Source of the DNA: Owenia fusiformis
Lineage: Eukaryota; Annelida; Polychaeta; Sabellida; Oweniidae
Direction: 5' to 3'
Assembly: GCA_903813345.2 (NCBI GenBank)
Contig: CAIIXF020000010.1
Coordinates: 8,309,669-8,373,668 of the forward strand
DNA length: 64,000 bases
Positions 21,854 through 33,946 of the stretch are shown piece after piece. The notes beneath the pieces are model-generated. The model was not told where the DNA came from. It saw only the letters and a list, made by a program, of their open reading frames with translations, and did not search any database. Each line of letters begins with the position of its first letter. Position 1 is the first letter of the stretch. A program made the position numbers and the translations under genes.

Positions 21854-24739
21854 CTATAATGATGAATGTCCTAGAAAATGAGATGTGGCTACGGTGGAAA
21901 CATCTATCGTTTCATTTGTAACATTATGCCAAGGAGGTAGGCATGGACATTGACAGTTTGGGGCGCCTACTGGGTTGAATGCCAGTTCCATTATTGTCAC
22001 GTGGAGAAAATAGGCAACCACAGCGACCAATACCTGAAACATCAACCACGAAAAGCAATTACAGATCAGGGCAAAACAACAATTCTAATGAACAGGAACA
22101 GGATGGGAAAATAGAGGCTGTCTCACCACGGTGTAAAAATACGGCTATACAATGCAGAAATATAATTTAGGTTTAAGTATCTTTGAGGATTTTACAAGTA
22201 AGCTTTGTATTTTGGCACTATGTGACGTGGTCGGGATTTGCAGAGGGGATCGAATTGTTGGCATTTGTTGCACACTTACAGATATAAATGTTTCCCTCGT
22301 TATGGTAAAAAGCTTCCATCCGGTAAATCCAATACCTCCGTTTAACTTCTCAACAAACACACCAATCTAAAATGAAAAATAAAAAGGTGAATTATTTCTT
22401 CCTTGTTTTCCTTCATTCGTTGCCAAGGAACAAGAAACAACATCAGTAAGAGTGCACATCGCCATGGTGCGACCTGGACGAACTGCGAATGAGATAACAT
22501 ATTGGGGACTGCTTATGGACGACTAGTAGTTTAACCCGTTTCACTACTTTTGGTTTGATAGGTGAAATTACGAATTATTATACAGAGGGCAAAATGATGT
22601 AGAATAACTTGCAATAATTCGCTTTTTAATCTAGCGATTAAGTCGTTATTATATCTTGAAATAGTAGTCTATAGTAATTATTGAGCACGTCTGTAATGTT
22701 TTTCCCGGGCGTTTTCATGCTTTCTGATTGTTTCCTGATTGCATTCCAAGGATCGGCATTTTTATCTAAGGTTGCATGGTAATAGAGGTCTGTACGAAAA
22801 CCAACATACTTGCGCCATCTTGTTGAAAGACACTTGGTCCTCGTGAATCGTTAATTCATGAAGATAATTTAGTGGTTCTCCGCCCTAGAAATAATTATTT
22901 TGGCATATTGTAAATGGTTTTAAATTTTAGCAACAATCCTGTAAGATTGCAATTGGTGTACATGTGAATTAATATAGACAGAGGTCGGAGTTCATTTTGG
23001 TCTTCTGTTTATTTGTATTTATCTGTTGCAATTTGTATTTCTTATGAATAAATAATTGAGAGATATCTATAGTTTGCACGCACCGCTTCATTCAACATGG
23101 ATGCGCACCATGTGACAACGAGGAAGCGGCCTAACGTAGCGACCAACCACGCCCCTTCCATGATGGGATAGATAGGATCCTTCCACCGATGTAGCTCAGC
23201 TAGCAGATTGTACATGACAAAGATCATGACAACAGCATCGGTTGTGTAGACGATGACGGTGTTGAAGTTAAACAAACTGTCGGCACGATTCACCAACCCA
23301 CATATCTTGTTATGGGCACGACGAAACTGTTCCATATCACCTAAAGTATTCAAAATTGTTAACCATTCTTAAAATTGGTGGAAGGTGAAATAGACAATCA
23401 AGAGTAAATGTGACCTGGTACATGTGATTTGAAGTGAATATCGCAGCTCTATAAATGATATTAGCTATCTTAACATAAATGATGACTTGTAGTTATGTCA
23501 AACTTAAAAGAAAATGTAAATGGCAGACTGACATTTGTTAACAAGAATTACGATTGATAAAACTACAAAACGTGTGTATAAACTGGTATCAACATGATAA
23601 AAGATAAGACATATAAACAAACCGTCGAACGTTCCATCTTCACTCGTAGCAAGCTTGAACTTCTTAGTGAACCGTGCGAACTCCTCTTTCAACGTTATAC
23701 AAAACAAAATAAATAAACAGGTGGAGAACGCCCAAGCAAGAGTACAGCTGACCGTAATTACAGAATGGAAAACGCGAATGAACGCAGGAAACGTGTCATT
23801 TCTACCATAAAATGGTAAGAATTCGAATTCGGAGTTTTGACCGTTGGTATTTATCCAAAAACCAACGAGAACTGTGTGTCCAATTGTAACAAGAACAGCA
23901 ACTATGACATAAATCTTAGACCATACTGTCAAGTGTGTGCGATAAGATAAATCGTCCCTATTGGACATATGGTGATAACACTCCTTGAAAAATTCTGGGA
24001 TGTGCATGGCCGTATAGTAACATGTAGTGGCCCCCAACGCAGCCTGAAGAAAGAATATATGACGACAGATCCTAAAGAAAAGCCCGGGTCCATACCAGCT
24101 ATGTGAGGTATATACAGCGAAATAACGCACGAAGTTGGCCCATAGAAGTATAATGATAATCACTGAATAAACCTTTGAAATTGTGATATGCCTGGCTTTG
24201 CCTCCTCTCTCGCCACTGTGGAAAAGACCGAACGCTCGCATGGTTGTAAGGAGAGGTCGCAAGGCATTGTATAACGATGTAGGACTATTCTTATAATTCG
24301 ATCCCATTGCAACTTTAGTTTCCTTAGAAAACAATTCATTCATATACAGTGACTCGGCATCATTATATTGCAATCCAACTTTCTTTTCTTTTTGACTGCC
24401 TTTAATTTCAGTCGACCTTCTCTTTACGGTATCGTCTTGACAATCAAATGATCCCAGCGGGGATTCAATGACAACGGAATTCGGTCGAGATTTTCGGAAT
24501 ATTGCTTTAGCATCTTTACGTTGGACGAAACTGTCCTGGTCCTGGATTTGTAACAGGTCTATATCATTATCAGTACGGTCATTGTTATTGAGGTAATGCT
24601 TTTTATGACGCAGTACTCCCTCCGGCGTGTCCAGTGCCGTAACGTCAACAACCACTCTTGCTTTCGGAATGTATACATTTTCCTTCCATTTCATCTGGGA
24701 CATTGCAGTAACATTTGTATCTTCCTCTGCCGTTGACAT
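21854..24739 (-). CDS. Gustatory-receptor-like seven-TM protein, copy A
   Basis: Five exons: 23623-24739, 23084-23340, 22810-22884, 22280-22366, 21854-22033, total 571 residues. Intron 1 is phase 1 and the last three introns are phase 0; phase-0 introns near the C-terminus are a known mark of the insect Gr/Or superfamily. About 190 hydrophilic residues lead into hydrophobic helices (YSVIIIILLWANFVRYFAVY, IYVIVAVLVTIGHTVLVGFW, LAWAFSTCLFILFCITL, then two in exon 2 and one in exon 5). Family-like segments include LKEEFARFTKKF and MEQFRRAHNKICGLVNRADS before TM5-6, and GFTGWKLFTITRE before the last helix. The tail after the last helix has CQCPC and NVT/NET sequons, which implies an extracellular C-terminus as in insect Gr topology. 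The insect TYxxxxxQF motif is not present as such. Ligand unknown. Confidence 0.82.
22450..22565. mobile_element. Fragment of a MITE related to 41229-41818
   Basis: This intronic stretch shares GGTGCGACCTG, ACGAACTGCGAA and TTTGGTTTGATAGG blocks with the element at 41.2-41.8 kb. It looks like a partial, diverged copy. Confidence 0.4.
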
Positions 24740-26162
24740 GTCTGTAACCTAATGTATCTTTTTTGTCTACACTTTGTAGACTGTTCTAATATTTCATAAC
24801 ATTGACAGTATGTCCCGGTTTTTCATAAGTGGTGTAACACTAATGTTGTCAACCTGACTGCGAAAATACATTCAAACCATGCTCATATACTTTTTGCTTG
24901 TCTTTATTTATAAATTGTATCAATAAATATACTTCATATACAATATTTAAAACTTGTAAGTACAGTACTTATCTATAAGTACATACAAATTACAAATTGT
25001 TAAAGATCACTTAGTTAAAATAACACTGCTTAATTTAGAGATAAACATACAGTTCTCTTCGTAAGTTTCGTAACGATAACTTTAAAAATTTAAAACGGCC
25101 TGTCTATTTCACCAAACCTGAAAGACATCTAAAAGCCGTTTACGTTTTTGTAGAAAATAACTGACCCTGCACTACACTTGCCACACCTTAAATTAGTAAT
25201 GGAGGTCTTTACCAAAACCAACCATCTTGGTATCGTTAATTCATGAAGATGATTTAGTGATATGGCGCGCCCTGGAAATAATTGTTTTGGTTTATATGGT
25301 GAACCATATAAACACGTACTTTGATGAGGAAAGTCGGCTTTTTTATTTAACTTATGGAGGTGTCGATACGTTTACGAGATAAGAATATGATATGATTACA
25401 CTCTCAATGTAATTTATAAACATTGTTAAATACATAATTATGATCGTACGTTGGACTTGATAGTTGCCTATCTATCAATAATATGAAGGTTAAGTTACAT
25501 GTTTTTAAGAGAAGCAATACGAGGGCGTGTAATATTTCGACCCCCGGGGATTACTGTCCCGCTCTCAATTCACTTTTCCAGGAACCTCTAAATACAATTA
25601 TTTCCTTGCGCTTTATACTAAATCGGCCAAGTTAACATAACAAATGGGATAACTAATCCAGACTACACGTTCACGTACAGGTTATAAAAAACTTGGATCT
25701 TAACCTCCATAATTTCTCACGAACCCACATGTACGTACAGTGAAGTTCAACAATTTGTCACCTCAACGGAGACTGATAAGATCTGAATGCCACTCTTTAT
25801 AATGTATTTTGAAGAACATCGTTTACAAAGTCAATGTTATTCAACAAAATAATAACTAACAGCCATGAAAATACACATAAAATAATAGACGTTTTTTTTA
25901 TCAATAGATACAGGGTATCCTGTACGTGTAACTGTAAACGTGTAAAACTGATCTGACAGAGAATTCAACAATCATAAAACTGAAATTTTCATCAGTTAAC
26001 TATGTTTAGTTATAGAGGAAAGCTCGACTCGGACATTGACATTGATGTCGTGTTTACATTTTGTAACACACACAGTGCATACAGCATTGTGATTGTATTT
26101 TTCCTAGAGGTAGTGGTAGCTTGCTATTGTGCGACGACAGTGATAGAGTTATTGTCACCATT
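24740..26162. other. Intergenic region between GRL copies A and B
   Basis: Holds the promoter of copy A, the 3' flank of copy B and one relic GRL exon (25199-25290). No other coding exon is visible. Confidence 0.5.
25199..25290 (-). pseudogene. Relic of a GRL exon 3
   Basis: On the minus strand, after a TTTCCAG acceptor, the sequence reads GGCGCGCCATATCACTAAAT and CATCTTCATGAATTAACGAT, matching the start of exon 3 of copy A (CTAAATTATCTTCATGAATT at 22875). The second half of the exon is missing: it jumps to CCAAGATGG and then to intron sequence (TTGGTTTT, AAGACC) matching that after exon 3 of A. The frame has a TAA at once. It is the trace of a third tandem gene or an aberrant partial duplicate. 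Confidence 0.7.
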
Positions 26163-29100
26163 CTAGTACAATGATGCCTTGGTTGTAACATCTAAAGTGG
26201 CGTTTGTTGTATTGTGCCAGGGGGGTAGGCATGGACACTTGCAGTTCGGTGCAGCTACAGGGTTGAATGCTAGTTCCATGATTGTAACGTGTAGGAAGTA
26301 TGCAATTGTAGCCACGCATACCTGAAAAATGTTATTTATCATTATACTCGATAAGTATTATACATAAGTGAAACCTGTGTATTCGAATCTCTCGCTGTGA
26401 ACACTTTTTCGCCTCATTTTTTTACTTACATGTTAAAAATCGCAATGTGAACATTTGGTAATTTGAACACTATTTGTCGGTACCAATGGTGTTGGATAAG
26501 AGGTTTTACCGAACACACTCCAAATCATTGCGATTCGATTATCAGCAGGTTGAACAAGGAGTTGCTATCCTATACTCTGCAGAAACCGAAGGTATACATA
26601 ACAAATAAACGTCATATTTGACGTTATTTGACGTATGTACCGAAATTGATATATGAAAACATACGATATAAAATCTTTGAGATTGAGAAATGATAAACAT
26701 ACTGAGACAATGGTTTCCCTTGTTATGGTGTAAAGTTTCCACCCAGTGAAGCCAATGCCTCCATTCAACTTCTCTACGAAAACGCCAATCTGAAAATAAC
26801 AACAATACACAATTAAACTAATAGTATAATTAAATATAATGTAATTTGTAATATCCACACACAATGGCTCATTGGCGGAGCCATCGTTACCACTGTCGCT
26901 TGGCCCCGGATTCGATTTACGGTAAAGACAAAAAAAAGTTACATGCATTATGTAATGCTATGTGTTTGGCTAAGTGGTCCAAAAGTCGATTACCAGGTCA
27001 AACTCATGATATTCATATAATCTTTCAAAAACCTTATCAAGAATATTCATTCAGTGAATACAACAACGAGGATGGAATATTTGTTTTTTTTATTCAGTTT
27101 ATTCTATTGCAAATTATCATTTCAAAATACAAATAAAAGTAGAGGCTGTACTTTACAGTATTAATAGCCACGTTGAAAATATGAGTTTATGGAATCAGAG
27201 ATGAAAATGTTGCTTTTTAATTATTTTTTCATAATTATTCATCCGACTTTTTACATTATTTACAGCATCATAGCCGTAGCCAGCGGGGGTTCGGTGGGTT
27301 CGAACGAACCCCCGGTCAGGATTTCCCAAAATATAATTTTGCGGGAAAATGCATATAACCAGAATCATTAAATTACTGTGCTATTTGAAAACTACATATA
27401 TGAGCAGTAAATGAATTGATATTTGTTATGGTGAACACGATAGCATTATTTTCTTAAAAACACTGGCCCGTAGCCAGAATTTTCCAAGGGGGGGTTTGTT
27501 TTTCTAAAAAATTCTAGGGGGGGGGGGGGGGGTTCACTTTGGCAAATATGGCCAAAAATCACTCAAAAATTAGTCAGAATGGTGAAAAACTGCATGATTT
27601 TCAAAGAAATTTTGGCCCCCCCCTTGGCTACGGGCCTGAAACATGTCATAGTGAAGTTACACTTCCCTCAGAACGTTTGGCATGCTTCATCTCGGACAAA
27701 ATAACCCATCTTGGGCAATGGCTAAATCAGTCCTTTATAGGAATTTTGTTTTAAGCCAGTTCTGGTCCAATACGAAGTTATTGAAAGTTATTGAAAACAA
27801 TGCAGACGTCCCATACTCCGAATGATTATTACAACATTGGCGATAAATATCTGGAATAGTCGTAATATTGATAAAACACATGTTCTTTCAAATGTGTACA
27901 TCTCTGTTTTGTTTTATTTCGATTAAAATTTAAAATATTTCTTGGGGCGTCCCTGGGGCTGGCAAGTCCCCGAAACCAATTAGTAATTAAAAACGTTGTG
28001 AAATGAATTATTTAAAAGCGTATATCATTTATAAACACAAGCATTTGTTCAAATTCATTCATTCTTTCATTTGTTCAGTATTAATTTACCCATCACTTTC
28101 CAAATTTTTTTCAGATACACTCCAATCATCTAAGAGATTGTATAGAATTCAAATTGTTATCGTTCCAGTTTACTTGCTCTCCATTTTCATGTTAATGTCA
28201 TGATATGTTTAGCGAATAAATAATATAATAAAAAAAAACATTGAAAAATTATATGGTATTAATCTTCAAATGATGAAGGCCTAATTTGTTATCAAGCCGT
28301 CTGAACTTAACAAAATAACAGTCCTTGTATTTATATATAATTTTATCCACTAAAACGTTTTTATTATCAATTGCGGTTGATCTGCTCTGGGGGACTTACC
28401 ACTGAGCTCCGATGACGTCCAAAGAAATATTTTTAACTTTTTAAAACAAAGCATAACCGAGACCCACTTATTTGAATAATAGATATTTTCATCAGTAATA
28501 CGACTATCCCAGATAGTTTATAAAGCCTTCGTGTAAACGTTGTGAAAAGTTATCAAAAAAGAACGATCTTTCGGAGTATAAGGTGTTTGCGTCAATTTCA
28601 ATAACCAAGTGCATTTGATCCGAACTGGCTTCCAACAAATTTCCTGAAAAATAATGATAAGCCATTGCATGAGGTGATTTATTTTGTCCTAGATGAAGTA
28701 GCTTAAGTTAAAGAATAAATTGTGCGAAATAGTTGATATTCCTTGGAAACAAATCATGCTCCAGGGTCTTCCAGAAATCAGTCGAAATAATGGTGGATTC
28801 GGGGCAAATCAGATTTCAGGATATGTATTCAGTAAAAGATTCACCGAAGTATATTTTGATGCAGAACATTAATTATAAGTTGTCTGACTTTTTTGCACGT
28901 TGCCTGTTTATTTTACTTTGTGAACATTAAAGTTGCAAAGCTACAAGGTCATTTTTGAAAATCATTTTTACGTCCAGACTTTTCTCATGTCATTCCTTGT
29001 CATGTCTATTTTCTAAAAATCACAACAGTGCATACTTTATTCCAGGAAAACTAAAGATTTTTACAAAAATGTATTATTTTTCTATAAGAATGGTTACCAT

Positions 29101-31764
29101 TCTTATTATTTGGGAGAATTTAAACATTTTTCACTCATTTTTGCACTTTGAATCATTCATAACTTCACCAATTTATAACATGTTGTGAATCTTTGGGGAG
29201 ATATTGTATTTGATATTGTAAGGAATAGATTGGTAGGTCAATTATACATGTTGCTTGTAATTTTATCACCCCCTATAGATCAGATTCTGCCTTTAATGAA
29301 GGTATTGAAATGAATTCTATTTCTCCTCCCAAAATAGTTTCTTTAAAAATTATGCAAATAAGAATTCAAACTTAAAGATGCTTTAATACATAATCCAATG
29401 GGGTAGTAAGGATTGCCAAACTTTTGGGGGGAGTGTAATTGTACAAATTGCATTATTTGAGAAACCTTAATGAAGGGGGGGGGGGGATTTGTGAATAACA
29501 TAAAAATAGAACCCCCGGTCACCAAATCCTGGCTACGCCACTGAGCATCTACGCCTTAACAGTGTTTTATCTAATCTAAAGTTGCTAGCTAGTTCCGAAG
29601 GAAAAAGGAAAGGATAAACTTGTATAGCAAAGGTTTTTCGAGAAAATGAGGCTGTAACAATTCACATCTAGGTATATCTATACGTCACCTGTGATATTGT
29701 CAAATGATTTAAGAAATGTGATGACAATTTTGTACACACCTGTGCCATCTTACTGAAACTTATTTGCTGTTCGTCAATCTTCAACTCATGCAAATGAGTC
29801 AGTGGTCCTCGACCTCCCTTAAACAAAACAAATATACAACAAAAATACAAAACAAATCATATTATCATATGCTAAGTGATAACAGTTATATGTTAATGAT
29901 ATTAGAATTTAGAAAAGTCGATCGCAATTTGTTAAGGATAGTGACCAGATACATTACACGTGCATTTTGTTAAATAGTGAGTTATCAATATTTTGTATAT
30001 ATACAAGAACAATTTCAATCTATATTAGTATTCCCGTAGTCATTGGCAGCAACAAAAGATTCAAATAGTGTATACATGTCATTGAGTTTAGCCAATGAAT
30101 ATCATTTTTTAATAATATTCGTTAATGTATTCATATGATGGCGTTTATAAAAAAATTCATGATAGAACTTACCGCCTCGTTCAGCATTGCAGCGCACCAA
30201 GTTACGAGAAGGAATCGAATGACGTTGACGAGCAACCACAGTGCTTGCATGATGGGGAAAATGGGATCCTTCCAACGATGGACTTCCGCTAGCATGTTGT
30301 ACATGAGAAAGATGTTGATAAGTAGATCGGTAGGGTAGACGATCATGGTGTTGAAGTTAAACAGGCTGTCTGCGTGGTTCACAAGGCCACATATTTTGTT
30401 GTGTTCCTTACGATAAACTTCCATATCACCTGAAACAAAGTATACTTGGGCTAACTGAAAAATGGTAGAAGCTTTTTGCAATTGTCTACTGTATATCTTC
30501 TTTTTAGAGAGAGGACTACTGGCATCTTTTCGTAGACCTAGTGTCAGTATGTAAAGAATCAGGAGTCGATTGACTGCGGCTGCACGTTTATACAATTTAC
30601 ACACAATGAAATTGACATCTTACCTTCAAACGAGCCTCCAGCTGTAGTGGCTAACTGGAACTTCTTAGTAAAACGTTCAAATTCTTCCTTTAACGTGATG
30701 CAAAACAACACGAAAAGGCATGTTGAGAATACCCAAGCAAGAGTGGATACCACTGTCAAAACGGAATGAAATACTCTGATGAACACGGGGAATGAGGCGT
30801 TTCGATCATAAAAGGGCAGGAATTCGAATTCGGAATTCTGACTTCTTGTATTGATCCAGAATCCGGCCAAAACAGCGTTTGATATCGTCAACAATACAGC
30901 TGCGATGACGTAGATTCTTGACCAAGTGACCACGTGTTTTCTATATGATAGATCGCTTCTCTTTGCCATGTAGTTATGGCATGCTTTGAAAAATTCTGGT
31001 ATTTTCATAGCTGTGTAGTAGCAGGTGGTGGCACCAACTGCACCTTGTAAGAACCATAAATGGCGACATATTCGAAAGAAAAGCGCTGGTCCATACCAAC
31101 TGTCAGAAGTATACACCCAGAAATAACGCACGCAATTTGCCCAAAGAAATAAAATGACTATCATAGAATATACTTTGGAAATTGTTACTCGTTGTGATTC
31201 GCCTTTCTTTCCTTCAGAATGGAACAGTCCAGAGGCTCGCATACTCGTCAAAAGAGGCTTCATTGCGTTGTATAGAGATGTTGGACTGTTCTTATAGTTT
31301 GTCCCCATCGCTACTTTGGTCTCTTTGGAGAAAAGTTCTTCCATGTACATAGACTCAACATCACTGTACTGAAGTGACCCTCGTTTTTCACGTTGCTTGT
31401 ATTGTTGCGATCCAGTTCTTTCACGTTGACCATGCTGGATTTGAGATGATCTCTTCCTCACCGATTCATCATCGCATTCAAATGAACCAAGAGGGGATTC
31501 GATCGTGATAGAACTTCGCCGGGATGTCGGTGCTGATCCAGTACCATCTGGACTTAAAAGGTTCGGTCCAGATCCATTACTCCAGCGGTTTACTCTTAGC
31601 GAAACGTCAACTGATGTTTTCCAAGGATGTATAACAAGTTCGTCAGGATGATGAACTATTGCGATTTTTCTGTTATTACGCAATTTTACCTGTTCACTTG
31701 GGGCCTCTAAAGCTGTTACATCGCACGTTATTCCTTTGGTATCGTGGTTCCCCTTATTATCCAT
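26163..31764 (-). CDS. Gustatory-receptor-like seven-TM protein, copy B
   Basis: Five exons in the same places and phases as copy A: 30624-31764, 30173-30429, 29740-29817, 26703-26789, 26163-26321, total 573 residues. The TM part is very alike (e.g. SWYGPALFFRICRH, KIPEFFKACHNYMAKRSDLS, EFEFLPFYDRNASFPVFIR), while the N-terminal region is diverged except for ESPLGSF and YMEELFSKETKVAMGTNYKN. The tail again has CKCPC and two sequons (NTT, NAT). The intron between exons 3 and 4 is about 2.95 kb because a 2.3-kb transposon sits in it. Copies A and B are a head-to-tail tandem pair on the same strand, likely from local duplication. They may heteromerise as insect Gr proteins do, but that is a guess. 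Confidence 0.82.
26365..26512. mobile_element. Pogo-like MITE in the last intron of GRL copy B
   Basis: GTGAAACCTGTGTATTCGAA at the left and GGTGTTGGATAAGAGGTTTT at the right are imperfect inverted repeats of the pogo-like type seen at 20057. About 148 bp, non-coding, degraded ends. Confidence 0.5.
27463..27638. mobile_element. 176-bp MITE nested in the 2.3-kb element
   Basis: Ends CTGGCCCGTAGCCAG and, inverted, CAGGCCCGTAGCCAAGG, each followed by a G-run inside. AAACA is repeated exactly on both sides (27458-27462, 27639-27643). The ends share GTAGCC with the host element, so both belong to one broad family. Confidence 0.75.
29345..29440. mobile_element. Diverged arm of the palindromic element at 40540-41185
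   Basis: TTCAAACTTAAAGATGCTTT, ATTGCCAAACTTTTGG and GGGGAGTGT match, with changes, the right arm at 41116-41185. Only one arm is present. Confidence 0.55.
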
Positions 31765-32529
31765 TATTGTTCCTACTTGTTTATCATGTGAATCACATGT
31801 ACGTTGCAGCAGTTGTTATGACAACGTCGTTCATACCAGTAGCAAACAGGTAACTAAGTCAACAGTTACAATGAATGAACACTTTTGGAGTTCAATATCA
31901 ATTTTAAACAAGCTCCTAACCAGAACAATCATCTACGCTAGTATTGTTTTCCAAAATGATCATTACTGAGCCACTGCGTCACACAATTATGTGAACTTCA
32001 ATGCACGTAGCTCAGCTAGTTAACTAAATAAAATAATGATTTAAATAACACGGATTCACGAATAGAAACTATTTCAAATGCGAGACAAAAACAGCATATT
32101 ATTAATCAATTAATATATATTTCTCAAGTAGTCACTCCTTTCATATTATCTTATACCAGAAATAGACGCACTGTATAGATAGCACACATTTTGACTGTTT
32201 AGATACAATGAAATGCAAGTAAATTGATTTCAAATACATTGTATTGTAGTCATTAACCTAAATGTTTACACCATTTATTTATATTGTCTTGATATAAATT
32301 AATTGTGCTGTTATCATAAGAATTGTATAAATAAACAACTGAAGAATTAAGAACAAATCATTTTGTAACTTATCCCGACACCATTATTCGGTTAAATAAA
32401 AATGAAGAGATTTAACAAGATGCCTAACTAAGATATCTAACTATGCCCATGATCTTGAGATTTACCGTGTGCTCTAACTGTATAAACTAATTATAGTTGG
32501 TATGTGAACATATTTGAAATACATATATA
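31765..32529. other. Upstream region of GRL copy B
   Basis: AT-rich, no coding exon seen. Should contain the promoter of copy B; no motif is clear enough to mark. Confidence 0.4.
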
Positions 32530-33891
32530 CAGGGTGGGCCAAAAAAAACTTTTGCCTAAAGAACAATTGCCTATTTCTACCTAATTTTAGTAAATTACAA
32601 CATTGTCATGAGTCTTTCATAATTGGATATTATATATTGTTTTCATACAGTTTTTGAACCTTGCATGTTCAATATACATGTGTATCCTTATAAAACTAAT
32701 TCATTTCTTCTTCAGTCTGTCCAAAAATAGCTCAATAGACCCACACCCCCCCCGGACCCATCCTCTGATTGGATTATTCGCTTAAGACACGGAAGCCATT
32801 GGTTGATGGCATAATTGATGGATGTATGCGGAAGTACCTTTCAACTACTAGTTATTCTTTTTTTTAGTTCCTCTACATCCCTGATAGGCTGGGTATATTT
32901 AAATACCAACTGTTCTAGATGCCCCCAGGTATGGTAATCAACATTATTGGCAACTGGACTGCCAGTAAGCCATTTTTCTGGGCTAGAGATGGTGACATTT
33001 CGAATCTCCAAAAACTCCATGGTAGCATTGGACCTGTGTGATGGAGCACTGTTCTATCAGAAAATGAAATTTCTTTCACATGTTTTTTATATTCTTGAGG
33101 AGTCCTTTTTACCACCTCATGTCATTAACATTCAGAGTATATTTTTGCTCCTGGTTCAAAAACAGGGCCTGTATGGTCTTTCCTTTTTGGGAAACACCGA
33201 GTGGACACCACCTACCTTTCAGAAAAATGTCATCTCGATTTGAGTAGCCTTTTATCGCAAAAGTCACTATTCTTGCTTACTGATATAGAGTATATAGCCT
33301 TTTGATTACATGTATAGTACTTGGGGCATTTAGAACAGTTGGCCTATGGATATCCCTAGACCATCAGGGGTGTAGACAAACAGAAAAAAGGAATAATTAG
33401 GTGTTGGATGGTACTTCTGCAGAGGTCCATCAATTATACCAATGGCTTTAGCGTTTTAAGCGAGAAATCAAATCAGAAGTTAGGTCTGGGGGTGAGTCTA
33501 TTGAGCCATATTTGGACAGACTGAGGAAGAAATGAATTAGTTTTATAAGCATACACATGTATATTAAGCATGAAAGGTTCAAAAACTGAATGAAAACAAT
33601 ATATAATATCCAACTATGAAAAACTCATGACAATGTTGTAATTTATTAAAATTTGGTAGAAATAGGCAATTGTTCGCAAAATCGACGGAAATTGAAAAGG
33701 TGTTTTTTGACCCCCATGTCACACAAATGATTATATCTCAAGCCAGAGTTGTTGAAAATTGTTCTATTATATATCATTTTGTTGCAAATTAAATTATCTT
33801 TAAAATGATATATCATTGTTGGTGTGCATGTTAAAAATTGAATATTTATCAGAAATATTGGCTAGGGGGGTGGTTTTTTTGGCCCACCCTG
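32530..33891. mobile_element. Fold-back Tc1/mariner derivative, 1.36 kb
   Basis: Ends are CAGGGTGGGCCAAAAAAA inverted repeats flanked by TA (32528-32529, 33892-33893). Arms of about 350 bp, ending near 32880 and starting near 33390, are inverted copies of each other (for example CATTGTCATGAG at 32604 and CTCATGACAATG at 33625). Between them on the minus strand is a mariner transposase C-terminus, broken by frameshift: around 32900-32990 it reads VDYHTWGHLEQLVFKYTQPI then REL-type KKRI. Different family from the 5701 element but the same build. Confidence 0.85.
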
Positions 33892-33946
33892 TAGATCTGT
33901 TGGTATGATGTTAGGGTAAGTTTTGAATAATAAAATAAATGTCGAG

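Larger units (their letters stand above)
27269..29543. mobile_element. Non-autonomous 2.3-kb DNA transposon with 5-bp target duplication
   Basis: The left end CATAGCCGTAGCCAGC and the right end, read on the minus strand, CAGTGGCGTAGCCAGG are inverted repeats. Both are followed by a CCCCCGG block. AGCAT flanks both ends (27264-27268, 29544-29548). No transposase frame is visible inside. It contains a smaller related MITE (27463-27638) and a fragment of another repeat near 29345. It fills most of an intron of GRL copy B. A hAT-like affinity is possible from the CAGTGGCG end, but a 5-bp duplication is not the usual hAT 8 bp. Confidence 0.68.

Noticed and set aside
27539-29188. Possible transposase or other gene inside the 2.3-kb element
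   Set aside because: Open frames are short, AT-rich and lack catalytic or zinc-finger motifs. The element appears non-autonomous.
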